64,000 bases of DNA from Nymphaea colorata (GCF_008831285.2 NC_045147.1:14424854-14488853), one strand, 5' to 3'; shown: positions 1 to 13,045, counted from the first letter of the stretch. The notes: generated by a model not told the origin, from the letters alone. A program made the numbers and translations.

Positions 1-1938
1 TATAAGTATTAGGATCCGTGGATCTTGATCGTCCAGCATGAATTTGAGAATATTTGGATCCAATTACATAGGTCTGGATTCTGCTATATGGATCCTCATA
101 CTTCGGATATGGAGTAGGGTCCAAACAAAATATGATCCAATAACACTGTCTGAAACTTTAAATCAACTGTCAATAACCCTGAGCATCGGGCTGGGTACCC
201 TGACCTGGTCGGGCCCGAGCCCAAAAAAACAGTTCTGGGTCGGCCCGATGACCAAGCTTACAGATAAAATGTAATTTATAATTTTATTATTTTTAAAATA
301 TAATTTATATTAAAAAAATCATTTTTATTTTAACTGGCCGGGGCCGGTTAATACATTTAGAGACGTTGGAAATCTTGGTCATAGATTGTTCTTTTTGTCT
401 TTAAAGTAACAAAAGTGAATATTTGTTCAATGTATGAGCTTAACCTATAAAATTATGTTCAATTCAATGCTTTGATTTTATGATAACATTTTGGCTAAAC
501 ACGCTATCTTTTTCAAGTTATTGTTGGGCACAACTTTGTATTGGTTCAAAACCTTCTCATGTTAAATTGTTTTGGTAAATTTGTGTCCGTGTGGCATTTT
601 TCACCCTAAAAGATGATCAGAGAGTGCAGCTCTTGACATATGTGAATCAGATCAATAGAAGCATGTGGATATGTCGCTAAACTTTGGTTTGGTGATTAAT
701 CTTTGGCTTACTTCAGGTAAATTTGACCTCTATGTCCTTCTTTTCTTTAACTTAATCAAATGTGTAAAATTGGTTCTTAGAAAATTTTCCTTTTTTTCTC
801 ATCAAATTTAGAAAACTGCAGGCTTTTTCTATGGCTCACAAAACCGTCCTCAAACTGAAAAAATGACTTTATTAATATATGTTTCACAATAAATTAAACA
901 TGAGATCACAATTACACAAGGTTAAATTGCAGGACACACATACTATTTAGTATGTGTGTGTGTATTAGCTATTTCTATTAGAATTTTTGTGTGTGTATGT
1001 GTGTATGCATGCACCTAGTTTACATGTCGAGATTGAGGGATTGACGGTTTCTCAAACTTTGTTTGTTTATGTGTTGGTGTCCTCAGCCATTTGATTATTG
1101 ACATGTACATGCATCTCAACCATTTTACTACATATTTCAAAGGTGTAAGATTTTTTGAAAAGATGTAAAGTTTTTGACGATCTAAAATTGAGCTACTATG
1201 TATTAATGCCCCTAAGATTTCTAGTTTGCCTTTTGAATCTTTGATGTTGTAGAAAAAATTTCATGAATTTTCTAACTTTAAAAAACGAAAAAAAAAAATC
1301 TCAAAGAGAGATAGAGGAAAAATCTCAAAAATATCAAAGTCGACGACTCATTTATCAGTAGAAAGCCCGGGTGAGAAGTCATAGCAGATTATAAATTACA
1401 AAGTAGAAAATGCATCCGTTTATTCATTTTTAGGTAGCGGCCCGGCAAGTGGGCAGTTGCTTTTTTAATTTTATTTCTTAAGATAAAAATATACACGAAC
1501 TGGTGAAAATGGAACTGCATTTTCAATAGTTATATATATAGGTTGCGTATGCATATACATTTAGTTATTTGTCAAAATGAATTAAAATGGACTTGGCATG
1601 CATACGAATAAAAGGATGAACTTTAAATATATAAATGACAAATTAATGAAATTTTATCATCACTGCTTAAAGATAAACTAGTAGATTGAGATTTTATAAA
1701 TTGTGAATGTTGGTAACATAAAATATTTATAAAATCACAAATAATTAGCCTATTTTAGACCAAATTGAAATCTGATCGGAATTCAGGAACTTGGGTCCAT
1801 GGTCCAGTGCACTTGATTAAGTGTGTAAAAGTTTTTCCGAGTTTTCTTGTCCAAAGGCTTTAGTGTTTTTTTCACTAGGCAATTGCGTACCAGCTGGCTC
1901 ATCGACATTTTGCTGCCTAGTATTTGATGGGCTTTCGG
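1..1938. other. Intergenic AT-rich DNA with repeat debris
   Basis: No gene is visible. Bases 1-130 are rich in GGATCC/GGATAT-type words that recur elsewhere in the window (28.3, 30.6, 40.9 and 49.0 kb). Bases 180-250 are a GC-rich patch of GGGCC/CGGCCCG words. TG-rich simple repeats lie at about 950-1000. A roughly 50-bp block at 1774-1826 is shared with 8768-8825. Confidence 0.6.
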
Positions 1939-1939
1939 G

Positions 1940-1967
<28 letters not shown>
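1939..1967. repeat. (TA)n microsatellite
   Basis: An uninterrupted TA dinucleotide run. The Tyr-Ile repeats in the overlapping minus-strand open frames are artefacts of this run. Confidence 0.9.
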
Positions 1968-1972
<5 letters not shown>

Positions 1973-2498
1973 TTCATATATTTTGTGATAAACATATACA
2001 TTTATATATTTTGAATGTTTTGTATCATGTCTTAATGCACTTGCGCACCAAGAACCAGTCTCTTGTACACTTGGGCAGCAAAAGAAACTCAATATGTACC
2101 AATGTTATTGATGTAATCAGGAAAGCTAAATAGAAGTAATGGATTTATAATTTTTCTTTGCTGAAAGTGTTTTGGTCCTTTATGATATTAATTCAAGCTT
2201 AGCTTACTAATAGCCTAAAGTTAACATGTAAATGATTATTTGTGCTATTAACAGTACTGGTGCTAAATTTGTTCAACATTACGAGAAAAGTCAAGGTGTG
2301 TGTGTTTTTTTATTACTCCCAATTTCTTTAATGTTATAGATAGTTTCTCTTCCATTTTTTCAAAAGCATGTTCTTCGCCTAAAAGAATAAGCTTCGCAAC
2401 ATGATGTCATCTTAAGAATAGAAATTCAATAATTTCCTTTGTGCGTACCATCACTAATTTTTAATACATTAAGTACTTAGCTGAATCAGGAGAGAATA

Positions 2499-5400
2499 TT
2501 AGGAAATGCGCCTTACTTGCGATGGCCTCCCAGAATTCACAAAAGCATAAATTTGCAGCACGATGACATCCACCATTCCATCAGTTCGATCCCAATACCA
2601 ATCTGCTGCATTGTTGGCAAACAAGAGAGGCAGAGTCATGGTCATCAAGCCCATTCCAAAGCCGATCCCCACCGATCCATACTTCCATCCATCCTCTCCC
2701 TGGTTGCCTTCATCAACAATATCCAACGTATGAGCATTTTGCCCCTCTCCATCAAAGCATGTCCTGTGCACTTGTGCTTGGGGTTTCCTTCAAAGCAAGA
2801 AGAATCAAAAGTATTGAACTGGTTTCCTTCAGGTATGATTCCTTCCAAATCATTATAGGGTAAGTTCAGGACGGAAAGAAACGTGAGAGACACAAGTTCC
2901 ACTGGTATAACTCCTGATAGATGGTTCTGAGAGAGGTCCAACTGCTCCATTTGCAGCAAATTGCCCAATGACTTTGGGATGGGACCGTCTAAATGGTTGT
3001 TAGAAACATTCAATCCACGTAAATTCTTCAACATCCCTAACTCTTTGGGGATTTTTCCAATAAACATGTTGTGGGATAGGTCGATGAAGTTCATGGCCCG
3101 TCTGATTTCTTTAATCAAATGAACTTTCCCTTCAATTGTTTCTTCCACTTCAATTGATCCAATAGAATCTTCAAAATTTCCTATGATCAGTGAATCCTCA
3201 GCCTCTGAATTTTTACTCACTATTGCCTTGAGTCCTGGAAACAATTCATGCGGGAGAGTGCCTGAAAAATGATTATCCGATATGTCTAAGATCTTCAATG
3301 CAGTAAAGGCTTGCGGGAAAGAGGATGCCCAAATGGGTCCATGAAGATGGTTAGACCTTAAAACCAATACTTTCAATTGGTCCAATTGACCCAACCAAGC
3401 AGGAAATGTATCATCTAACTCATTGCTGCCCAGATCCAAAACTTTCAAGTTTGTGCTATAAGAGAGCGACTTTCGAATTTTGCCCGTCAGAAAATTGCCA
3501 TTCCAAGTCGAGGAGTTCCAGCTCCTCGAATATTCCACTTGGAAGTTGCCCCTGTAAGTGATTCCTTCTGAGTTTCACTCCATTCATTTTATAAATGCAA
3601 TTAGGTATAGCACCCGTGAGAGAATTGTTTGACATGTCTAAATAGGCAAATCCAAGACCAGTAAAGTTGCTGAGGAAAGCCGGGATCAGTCCTTTGATTT
3701 GATTGCTCGATGTTGTCAAGGAAAATCCCGACTTACTATCAATCGACCCAGTAATGTTAACTGGTTTCTGAAATCCATCTAGCTTGTTTTGATCGAGAAC
3801 CAGATTTTCTAAACCACAAATGCTCCACAAACAAGATGGTATCTTCCCTTCTATATTGTTATAGGACAGGTCAAGTTGTTGAAGTCTCTGAAAATGACAA
3901 ATGAATCTTGGGAAACTTTGAATGTTGCAGGAGCTGAAGTTTAAGAGTTGGAGTGGCGAGAGATTCATGAAAGTGTCATGCGTGTGATTGTTGGGATGAG
4001 AGAACTCTGCTTTCAATCTTTTGTTATTAGAGACGTCTAGATGGACAAGGCCTTTTAAGCTCAAAAAGAGCGAGACGTTGATCATGCCAGTGAAATCATT
4101 AGAGCTAAGGAATACAAGTTGCAAAGAGGGCAGGTTCTTCATAAAAGAGGGGACATCTCCACTTAATAGGTTGTCATTGAGGTAAAGTTCTTCCAAATTT
4201 GAAATTGGGTTGTAGAGTTCAGGGAGCGACTCATTCAGCCTGTTATATCCAAGGTTTAGTGACCTCAAAGAAGGGAAGGTGAAAAGTGATGATGGGATGC
4301 TCCCACTTAAGCAGTTGTAACTGAGATCTAGCCACTCCAGAGAGGAAGCACTAAAGAGACACATCGGGTCTATCCCATTTAGGGAGTTTTTACTGAGGTC
4401 TAGCTCCTGTAGGGAGGAAAGACTTGAAAGATACATTGAAATCGTCCCACTCAAAGAGTTCTCACTGAGGTCCACCTTCTGTAGGGAGGAAAGACTAAAA
4501 AGACATGTTGGAACTGTCCCATATAAAGAGCTGTTGTGAATCTCCAAATAAGTGAGATAAGTAAATGAGCATAGACCTTGAAGGAGCGTACCCGGTGGAG
4601 TGTTGCTTGACAAATTCCTCAAGGAGATTCCATTTGAGCTGCAGAATGACAAGACACTTTGTTTGGCTCCATTTGATTCTATGTCCAGCCGTGGTTGTGG
4701 TGGTGATGGCATCATAAGGTCATCAAACAACTTTTTGATTGAAGAAAGGATCAAGTATCGAATATTGGCACTCCTTGTTAGGTTTTTGGTTGGCAAGGAC
4801 ACAACCAATTCTTCATTGTATGATAAATCCATGGTTTCCAATTTAGGCAGCAGAAAAATGCTCTCAGGAAACTTCCCTTGTAGCCCACAATCAGACAAGT
4901 CCAGATCATTTAAGGAGGTGAGATTCTCCAAGAACTTTGGTACACGTTGCAGGTTGTTGCCACCCAAATTCAAGTGTAACAGTGATTGCAGATGGAGATC
5001 TAGTTTGTCGTCCAATGGGCTGGAAATATTACAGTAAGACAAGGAGAGTGTCTGAAGTTTTTGGAGAGACGATGAAGACAGGGCCGAGCTTACATCTCTG
5101 CCACGCATGGAGATTCTGACTTCATTGAGTTGAAGGTGTTGCAATTGAGCTAACCCCCTGACAAGCGCTGTGAAATTAGGCTTCTGCAGTTGCAGGGCAT
5201 GATTACCAGAGAGATTAAGAGAGATCAAGCGTGTCATTTGAGATAGCTCTACTGGGACCTGACCAGAGAAGGAACACCAGGACAGGTCGAGGTGGGTGAG
5301 GTGGGCGAGTTCTACCAGTCTTTTGGGGATGGTACCTGTGAAACTATTCCAGCTGAGATCTAGATGCTGAAGATGCTTAAGCTCAAACAAGGAAGAGGCG

Positions 5401-5759
5401 ATGTTGCCGGAATAACCATCTATCACACTAGGTATCTTCAGTGCGATGATAAAGCCGGTGAGGCTGCCACACGTCACGCCTTCCCAATTGCAGCAGTCAG
5501 ATCCATTGCGTCGCCATGAAGTGAGCTTTCCAGGTTGGAGAAAACTGTGAATGCTGTGCTTGAATCGAAGGAGTGCTGAACTTTGGTTCGAGAGGCAGAG
5601 CCTTGTAGCTTTTAGTGGTGGAGTTTCCGTCTCCTCCACCGAAGTGCATGAGATAGGACTTACGGCGACGAGCAAACTTATCACTAACAGGGTACTGAGG
5701 CATCTTTGCTGCAGTGGCCACGTTGGTGCGACAGCCATTAGTGCAGCACCGTAGCTCAT
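2499..5759 (-). pseudogene. LRR receptor-like protein (RLP, Cf-9/Cf-2 type), two frameshifts
   Basis: An intact homologue would be a plasma-membrane receptor-like protein: an extracellular leucine-rich-repeat ectodomain, one transmembrane helix and almost no cytosolic tail. Such proteins act in immunity or development together with receptor kinases such as SOBIR1 (family knowledge). The frame opens at 5759 with a signal peptide (hydrophobic core LLVISLLVAVSP). An LRRNT_2 cap follows (FKHSI..., then DCCNWEGVTC), then a long LRR series with plant-type repeats such as LDLSWNSFTGTIP. After LELLDL the frame is lost near 3503, where one extra base seems present, and the LRRs resume (NGNFLTGKI) in another frame. 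After CFEGNP a second shift near 2755-2785 puts the juxtamembrane acidic segment and the helix (GIGFGMGLMTMTLPLLFA) in a third frame ending at 2499. No introns, as is usual for RLPs. Either a recent pseudogene or an assembly with two indels; the otherwise clean frames argue for youth. Confidence 0.88.
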
Positions 5760-6830
5760 GATTGGCCTCTCACACGATTCGCGCTGCCTGCAAGTACCAG
5801 TCCCATGATTTCCCCACTTAGTAAAGGTAGAGATTCAACAATATCTCTTGGTTAATTAAAAAAAAAGGTAAAAAAAGAAAAGGGCTGTTGGGCTGCAAGG
5901 AGAGAAAAAAGAAAGGAAAGAAAAAAGAGCTCTCTCCCAAATCAAACTATTGGGAAGAAAAGAAAAGAAAGGTAAGTGAAAGAGTTTTTTATTTTCACAC
6001 TACCCCTCTTTTTAAATGCATGTGCTATTTATTTTTTTTTTTCATTTTCTTTCCATTCTATTCCTTTCTCTTCCATTCCATTTCCTTTCCCTTTTTTTCC
6101 ATCCCTTTCTCTCCCTCCAACCAAATAAAGCGTTACTATATAACAGTAAAGAAGAGGAAACTATACTCAAGTCACCATGGCCGTCTACTTGTGGTTTAGG
6201 AAAATAAGTATCTCCGAATGTTCCGAAACAACCCAAAGTCTATTTTTGTCTGAGTCAAGTAAGGCCCAAGAAAATGCAGACCATGAGCCATAATCTTCTG
6301 GCTCATAGCAGAATGTAGACCAGCCTTAAATGTGGTCTTTCTCTTAATAACATGTTGTCGTAGTTAAGAAAGACAGTGTCTACAGCAGGCAGAACTGGGA
6401 AGGCCATGTCAAGATTTCGGAACATCACTGTCTTGGTCTATATAGTGAACAAACCAAGGTCTTTTTTAGCTCAAGTTAAATCAAATACAATGAAACGGAC
6501 ACCATAAGCCATGACCTTGTAGCATGTGGATCTGTTCCGAACTTGTTCCATGGGAGAAATTAAGTTGTCCATATAGTCGTAGCTGACAAGCTTGATTCTA
6601 TGAAGAACATTTTTTATATGCATGGCTAGATTCTTAACTGGAAACACATAATTAGGAAAGCCAATAGCCTGCTTTCGTAGTGCTAAAAATCAAAATGAAA
6701 AAATAATTGAAAGACAAATTTTTAAAGTGGTTCGGCCAACATAGTTACAAAAGATTTATTAGCATTAATATTTTTCAAGAGATATTATTTTTCATTTATA
6801 ATAGTCTCCACATCTCCCAAGCAATTCACC
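5760..6830. other. Intergenic; purine/pyrimidine-rich block and unidentified relic
   Basis: This is the 5' side of the RLP gene. Bases 5870-5990 are A/G-rich and 6030-6128 are C/T-rich, ending in CCTCCAACCAAA, which resembles the right end of the element at 24664-25080. It may be a degraded second copy. On the minus strand, about 6475-6675 can be read as an open stretch (AIGFPNYVFPVKNLAMHI at its start) that I cannot assign to a family. Confidence 0.35.
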
Positions 6831-6976
6831 TTGATTGACGAGAGCTAATTTTCTTTAGGAGTGTTCTTAATTGACGAAGGTTGCTTCTCTCCAAAAGTCT
6901 TGTTGATTGACGAGAGTTGCTTCTTTCTAAAGAGCTTCCTTGATTGACTAGGAATGATCTCTAAGAGAATGATCTC
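6831..6976. repeat. 36-bp degenerate tandem repeat, four units
   Basis: The word TTGATTGACG (or TTAATTGACG) starts at 6831, 6867, 6903 and about 6940. Each is followed by a similar GAGAGTTGCTTCTTTC-like block, giving a period of about 36 bp. The last unit decays into a 15-bp doubling of AATGATCTCTAAGAG. No coding function is seen. Confidence 0.75.
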
Positions 6977-8767
6977 TAAGAGTCTCCTTGGTATTTTCAT
7001 TAGTTCTGTTAACATTTAGACCCTTCCCCTCATACTGGCAAAAGCTAAATTGTCCCTATTGTCATAGCTGAGACTAAAGGGGGACAAGGGATTGGACGGT
7101 GGCTTCGGCTTTCAGCTTGCGGTGGTTCTCCACCACTCACCTAGAATCACAACTCACCATGCTAGACCCTTCCTAAGCGCTTGATTGTACACAGAATTCT
7201 AGTTACCGAAATCTTGTCCTCCAAGTCTCCCAATCAAACCTGTTTAAAATATCATAAAATATATAAATTAGTTTCCAATGAATAGATTAAATCTGTTGAG
7301 GGTTTTATGGTTAACGGTTTTCACTTTCTCAACATATAATTCAATCTCGTTATCAGATAAATATATTTTTTTTATTTTAATTTTAAATTTTTTGGATTAA
7401 AATAAATTCTGACTGCAGGCAGACATAAAAACTGTCAAAACACTCTCTTTTAAGGGACATTTGTTCACCTTAAAATTGAGTTCTGAGGTAGCCACGGTGA
7501 TTGGTGTGAGCAGTTGCCCACACCAGTCTCTTAAAAGTTGTTTATTTTTAAATGAGAATCTTAAATATTTGTCTATATATATATATATATAAGTGCTTCA
7601 TCAGATTTGAGTATTTTTAAACAAGTGTCCCTCCAACAAATTTTTCTAGATCTGCCACTGAATATAACCATCAATATATATATATAGCGGCAGAAATATG
7701 TTGATATGACTTTTGAGTTTCTCTTCATCACCCGCATTTTCCACTATGAAATTCTCTATTGAACTTAACTGATAACTTACTAACATTATTATGGTTCTCG
7801 TAGTTTATATAATTTTATATTAATTCTGTAGATACTAATTAAACATTTCACATCTCTGAACTATATGAATTAATAATTCACATGGTTAATTAGCTTTGTC
7901 TTTAGCTGTTTTTATAATATCTATGCTATTCATATGTTTTTGCGTAAATTATTAACAAAATTGCTCTGAGATTGGACTCAGAATTTACTACTCCATATTT
8001 TAGTAAGCTCCACAGTGGGTTTAAATCAGTACATTGAATCCGAATATTTTGTTTAGTTTCTCTAAGAATTTTACAAATTGTAAGGTAAGGTATCCCCACA
8101 TTTGCAAATTTTTTATATTTAGAAACGCTGATAAACATATAAAAAACCGGATAAACTCAAGTTGCTTAAGTAATTTGGCTTCTATTTATCGCTCAATAAG
8201 ATGAAGCACAATACAAGAGTGTTGTACCTTGCTTCCCATTTCGTAAGTAATCTAGTTTCCAATATAGTTGTCATAGTTCACACGCTTTATTTTATGTAAA
8301 GCTTTCATTTCTGAAATGTTGACATTCAATCATCCAGTGAAAGCTGCATGGCTTTCTATCAACTCTGTCTAAGATGAAGAAGACGTATAAATTAATCTCT
8401 GACGTATAAATGAGTTTGACTGTTATAATTAATGACTTTCACATCCTCTTCTTATAATTCAATCTCGGTATTAGAAAAATATATATTTTTATTTCTAATT
8501 TCTTTTGGCATTTTGCAATATTTATATGATTAGAGTTTAGAAAAATACTTAAAATCACCCGATTAAAATCACCCGAATGAATCTCCAACTAGCCGGCCGC
8601 CAAATCTAAGAAGACCCTCTCTTAGTTTTGTTAAAATTGGTAACAATCAAGAGGCAAACCTTTTTTTACTCAATCAAGGGTTCAATTCATGGAAAAGTCG
8701 TTCCTTTAATTTTTTTAAAAAATAAATCTTTATATTTTATTTTCATTTTGTTCTTAATTTTCAATGA
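6977..8767. other. Intergenic DNA, nothing coding seen
   Basis: AT-rich sequence with short TA runs at about 7575-7592 and 7675-7687. Two similar blocks containing AATTCAATCTCG followed by A/T tracts occur at about 7330-7390 and 8455-8510, probably parts of one dispersed repeat family. Confidence 0.5.
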
Positions 8768-8825
8768 GATCGGAATGACGAACTTGGGTCCATGGTCCAG
8801 TATACTTGGTTTTGGTTAAGTGTGT
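8768..8825. repeat. Dispersed repeat copy (GGGTCCATGGTCCAGT module)
   Basis: Matches 1774-1826 in the same orientation: GATCGGAAT, then GAACTTGGGTCCATGGTCCA, then ACTTG and TTAAGTGTGT in the same order with a few differences. It ends about 80 bp before the start codon of the zinc-finger gene. Confidence 0.65.
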
Positions 8826-8906
8826 CCGGTTTCTGCAACCAGGAAGCTCTCTCCTGATTTTCCCTCCATTCCCGCCGCGGCGTGCGCACATTGTTGCATT
8901 GTTGCA

Positions 8907-11900
8907 ATGATCGCCGGACGTCGGCGAAGTCCGTCTGTCCTGGCGTTTTTTCGCCGATTCTCCGATGCCCATCTCGACCTTGTCCTTAAGGAGGTAGAAG
9001 GGATCCAATCTTCGAAGCCGGATGAACTACCAATCTCTCGCCCCGCCGTACCTCGGCCGTCTGGTTCGCCCCAAAAGATGGAGATCTCGCATCCATGGTC
9101 GGAGTGGGTGGAGCTTATGGAGATGCTGGTGCAGAAGAGATACTTCGTCGGCGCCAGCAGCGGTTTGCTCTTAGGCTCTTCCCCGAATGCCCTGAAGGAC
9201 GCGAACAAGATCAGAACCGCTTCCCTCAACTTCGCCCGCGATCGTTTCGATATTATCAGGTCGAGCAGCTATCGATTTCCCTTCTATTTTTCGTTCTTAT
9301 CCCCATAATCTGCCCAAAATATCCTCGTCCGCCAAGTACGCACACACAACTTCCAATTGTATGTGGTATTTGCAGTTCTTCATTTAGCTCTGAGATTTTC
9401 TTTTCTTGCTTCTGGTCATAAACAAAGAACAAACTTAAGTATTCAGCACAGCGTGGATTCTATTCGATGCTATCAATAAGGGGTTCGTTGTTGACCACGT
9501 CTTTCTTTAGCAGAAATCGGTGGTTCACCTGGAACCCGACCGCATATTGGTTGGCCCCAAAGTTGCGCAGTCTTTGAATCTCCATGCTAGAGCGTACACA
9601 CAGCTTCAAGTTGGAGCAAGAGCTGCCATCTTGAGTTCTGAACTCGTGACATCCCATTGACTTAACCTACCATAATAAGGTCTAGTTGTAGCAAAGGGAT
9701 GCTATCTCCAGTTTGAGTTCGAGTTTTGAACTTCTTACATTCCATCAAGTGAACTTTATTTTGTTCACTCAAATTCAATTGGAGCAAGGATACTGTTCCT
9801 AGTGTCGAATTTATGACGTACTATCAAATTAACTTTGCCAATTCCAACTCGAATTTACGATATATATCATCAACTTAATCTGTGAAAAGCAAAATTTTCT
9901 TGCTTAAAGACCATTTCTAGTCCTTGTTCATGAATATATATTTTATGTTTAGATTTAAATGTGTAATGCAAAACGAGGTGTAGCAGGTCCAAGTCCAACC
10001 AAAATGAATAAAGGAGGAAGGTTTCAGAAATAGATGGCAGGGTAATGCAGCTGAGATGTTATTATTTATGTTTCCCAAAAGGGGCAATATAAACTTGGAA
10101 TGGAGGTTAATTATGAAATGAATCTGTATAATAAATAATTCGCAGAGGATTTAAAAGATTGAAGGGTGAGGAAGGAGATTTGATAGAAGTAGCAATCGGT
10201 CATTAGACTAGAGCAGCAGAACTAAAGACATCAAGTAGCAGGATGACTGACCTCCTGCTGATGAGTACGTCTTTAACTACTCCATAGCTGCAGATGCACT
10301 TACCGCCTCTCCTAAATGCACAATTATATAGTCTTATGACTTGTAGCATGTGGATGCAAAAGCCACCTAGCCAGTTGCTTCAATGGAGAGATCAGTACTG
10401 CTGGGTAATCAACGTTGAAAATATGTTGTATTTTAACTGTTCCACGGGGAGGGACACAGCAGGTGCTCATGAGCAGCATTTTCCTTGGTTTTGTTTCTCG
10501 ACCTTCTTCAAGTAGCAAGTTCGTGCATGCTTACTCATAGGTACTCTTTTTGAAATAGAACAAAAATAATGAGCTGGTGGCACTGCTAATCTTGATATGC
10601 TGATTGCATATGTGCACAAAGATCCTTTTCTCCTGATCTGGTATTCCACAGAAGGAGATGTATATGACCAAAAAATAGAATTAGTGAAGGCAGAAGAAAG
10701 TAAAGGACATAGTGGGTTATTTGACACCTCTTTTGACAGGAAAGATCGATTGATGCAAAGGCTTGGCTATAAGGCCAATGCATATGCTTTAAAAGTTATA
10801 TTTAGCACTGGTAGAAAGCTTTCTGTACTTTATTAATATTAATGGGGCAGGACTTGTAGTGAGATCTCTTTTAATAGATCCTTTGTGAAGAGGGTGCTGC
10901 ACATTGCCAGGGTGATTAAACCACAAGGTCGTCCGGAGCTACTCTAAGCTAGATTCCTGACTAAAGCAGCGGAATAGTCAGCGTTGGGCCAAATGACTAA
11001 GAAGAAATCTTCTTTGTATTTTCCGCTTCTTTGTTCTCACACCTCTGTCACATGATTACATTGATGTACATTTTATTGCAGCTTAATTTATTGAATTTAA
11101 CCTCTTCAAATTCAAATATGGGCGTAACCATATGCTTGGGACACAGTTCTTCAAAGTTTAAATAATTTTTTTTCACGAACTCTTCTGATTTTGTTGCAGG
11201 TTCTTATCTAGAACGGATATCCATGGTATTGTCAATTGTGGCTGTCCTAGCGTGGATAGGAAAATTGTCAACTCAGGGAAGCGTCTGAGGGCATTTGTGG
11301 GCATTGAGGAAGGAGATGTAGGTACATTAAAGGCTCTCTTTTCTGTATCAGTTTTATCTTGTGGTCATATTCCCATCAGAAAGGTAAGCTTTAGCTCTGA
11401 CATGTAGGTTTGCAGTATGTGCAACTTAAGGGGCATGTGTGAGAGAGCATATGTGAAGGCACGGGAGGATGAAGGTGGTCGTACACTTGATGTGATGCGA
11501 ATTTTGTTAGCGTACGGCCTTGATCCTCTCATTGGGTCGATTGAAAACAAGGCTTGTTTAACAAAACCCACCAAAGAATTGGTTAGGAGGCTGATGAAAC
11601 AAATTGTGGAGCATGGCACCAAGGAAGTTGATCCAGAGTTTTCAAAGCCAATTTCCGTGTTCCCAACCAAAAAGCGAGAAAGCTTAATGAAGAACCGGAC
11701 TTCACCAGCACGAGTTGATCTGCCATCGAAGCAGGGAGATTGGATTTGCCCAAAGTATTTAAATAACAAATGTTTAATTTACTGCAATTTACGTTATCTA
11801 GCTTGAGTTCTTTGTTCATTGGTTTAATTCAATTTATAGGTGCAACTTTCTTAATTTTGCAAAGAATCTTAAATGCTTAAGATGTGATGGGTTATTCCAA

Positions 11901-12674
11901 GAGAGGCTCCAGAAAATGAGAGAGGAGACTGAGTTCGTTATGATGAAGAAAGGAGATTGGTTGTGTGATAAGTATGGCCTTTTTCACTTGTTGGTTGCTT
12001 CCAGCAGTCTATTACACCTGGACTGCTTGTTTCACTATGAGTTTGTTTTTTCTCAGGTGCAATTTCCTAAATTTTGCCAAGAATGGTAAGTGCTTGCAGT
12101 GTGGTGAGAAGCCACCAAAGAGGCAGCTTAATCCTGGAGAGTGGGAGTGTCCATCGTAAGTATATATCTGAAAGCTTGGTTGTATAATCTTTGGCGAATT
12201 GGTTCACCAACTTGGTGTTTTGTTAATAGAAATCAATCGTGTACTCTTCTCAGGTGCAATTATATAAACTTCAGGAGAAACATGGTGTGCCGGAAATGTG
12301 AATGGAAAAGGCCAAAAGCTGAGTGCTTTTCAGGCAGTCTTGGACAGTTTCATAGCGAACACCCTGATTATCGCCGAGGATCCAGGATGACTTTTGTCAA
12401 AATTGAAGGTGATGAAGCTACTGATGATGAATTGTGGAATAGTGGGGAACCTGGGCCTTTCAAGTTTAAGGATTTTCCGATGCGTGGAGGTAAGAGTGAT
12501 ATCTCAATAGGTTGGGATGTCAGATCTCAGGAGCCTATAGGGGCACAAGGTGCAGTTAACAAGAATCCAGATCCTGATAGCTGGATAGGTCTTTGTGATG
12601 ATGGTTGTAGCAATTCGAGTGCTGAGGATGACGAAGACATTGCTGGCTGGTTTGGACGACGGGGTTCTGGATAG
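8907..12674 (+). CDS. RanBP2-type zinc-finger protein, VAR3/OZ-like, organellar
   Basis: Six exons: 8907-9259, 11200-11317, 11408-11754, 11840-11971, 12057-12155 and 12254-12674. They join in phase with GT-AG introns and give 489 residues. The start at 8907 gives MIAGRRRSPSVLAFFRRFSD, a basic amphipathic organelle-targeting type N terminus; an in-frame ATG at 8820 would add 29 residues. Cysteine-rich elements (CGC; CSMCNLRGMC) precede three RanBP2 zinc fingers at about residues 266-290 (GDWICPKCNFLNF), 311-335 (GDWLCDKCNFLNF) and 344-368 (GEWECPSCNYINF). Each has the W-x-C-x2-C...N...C-x2-C pattern, and each finger is split by an intron before its second cysteine. The C terminus is acidic and ends in WFGRRGSG. 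Arabidopsis members of this family (VAR3/OZ1, OZ2) bind RNA-editing factors in plastids or mitochondria; that role is inferred here from family membership. Intron 1 is 1.94 kb. Confidence 0.92.
9260..11199. other. Long first intron of the zinc-finger gene
   Basis: A 1.94-kb intron bounded by AG|GTCGAG and TTGCAG|G. It contains several open stretches of 60-90 codons on both strands, none with a recognisable domain. I see no transposon ends in it. Confidence 0.75.
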
Positions 12675-13045
12675 TATCATTTGCTACACCAGCATATAGG
12701 TATGGAATGCCATCAGGGAGCTCAAATGGAGAACTGAAAGTCTTGATGCATTTGCGTTTTCCACTTGTCTAGAAGAGGTTGGCATGCTTTCGACTCAGAA
12801 AGGTGTTTCCATGCTGTCTCTGTGAAAATGATGGTTTCCTAATTACCGAGCACGATATAGGAAACGATTCGTAAGAAGGGAAGCGGGTACGAGCAAATTA
12901 TAATTGGAATAACGGCGACGGAATTATGGGAAGCGATTGTGTTAGTGTGGAAGCGAGTGAAGCGGGTTTCCCATGAGAGAGAGTCAACCGACTGAAAGGG
13001 CTATTATTTTATGAGCAGGAATTTGTTTGTTTATGAGTTGCAGGG

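Noticed and set aside
4600-5119. Plus-strand open frames of 60-145 codons
   Set aside because: Antisense to the LRR gene; they exist only because the LRR coding strand is open and have no domain.
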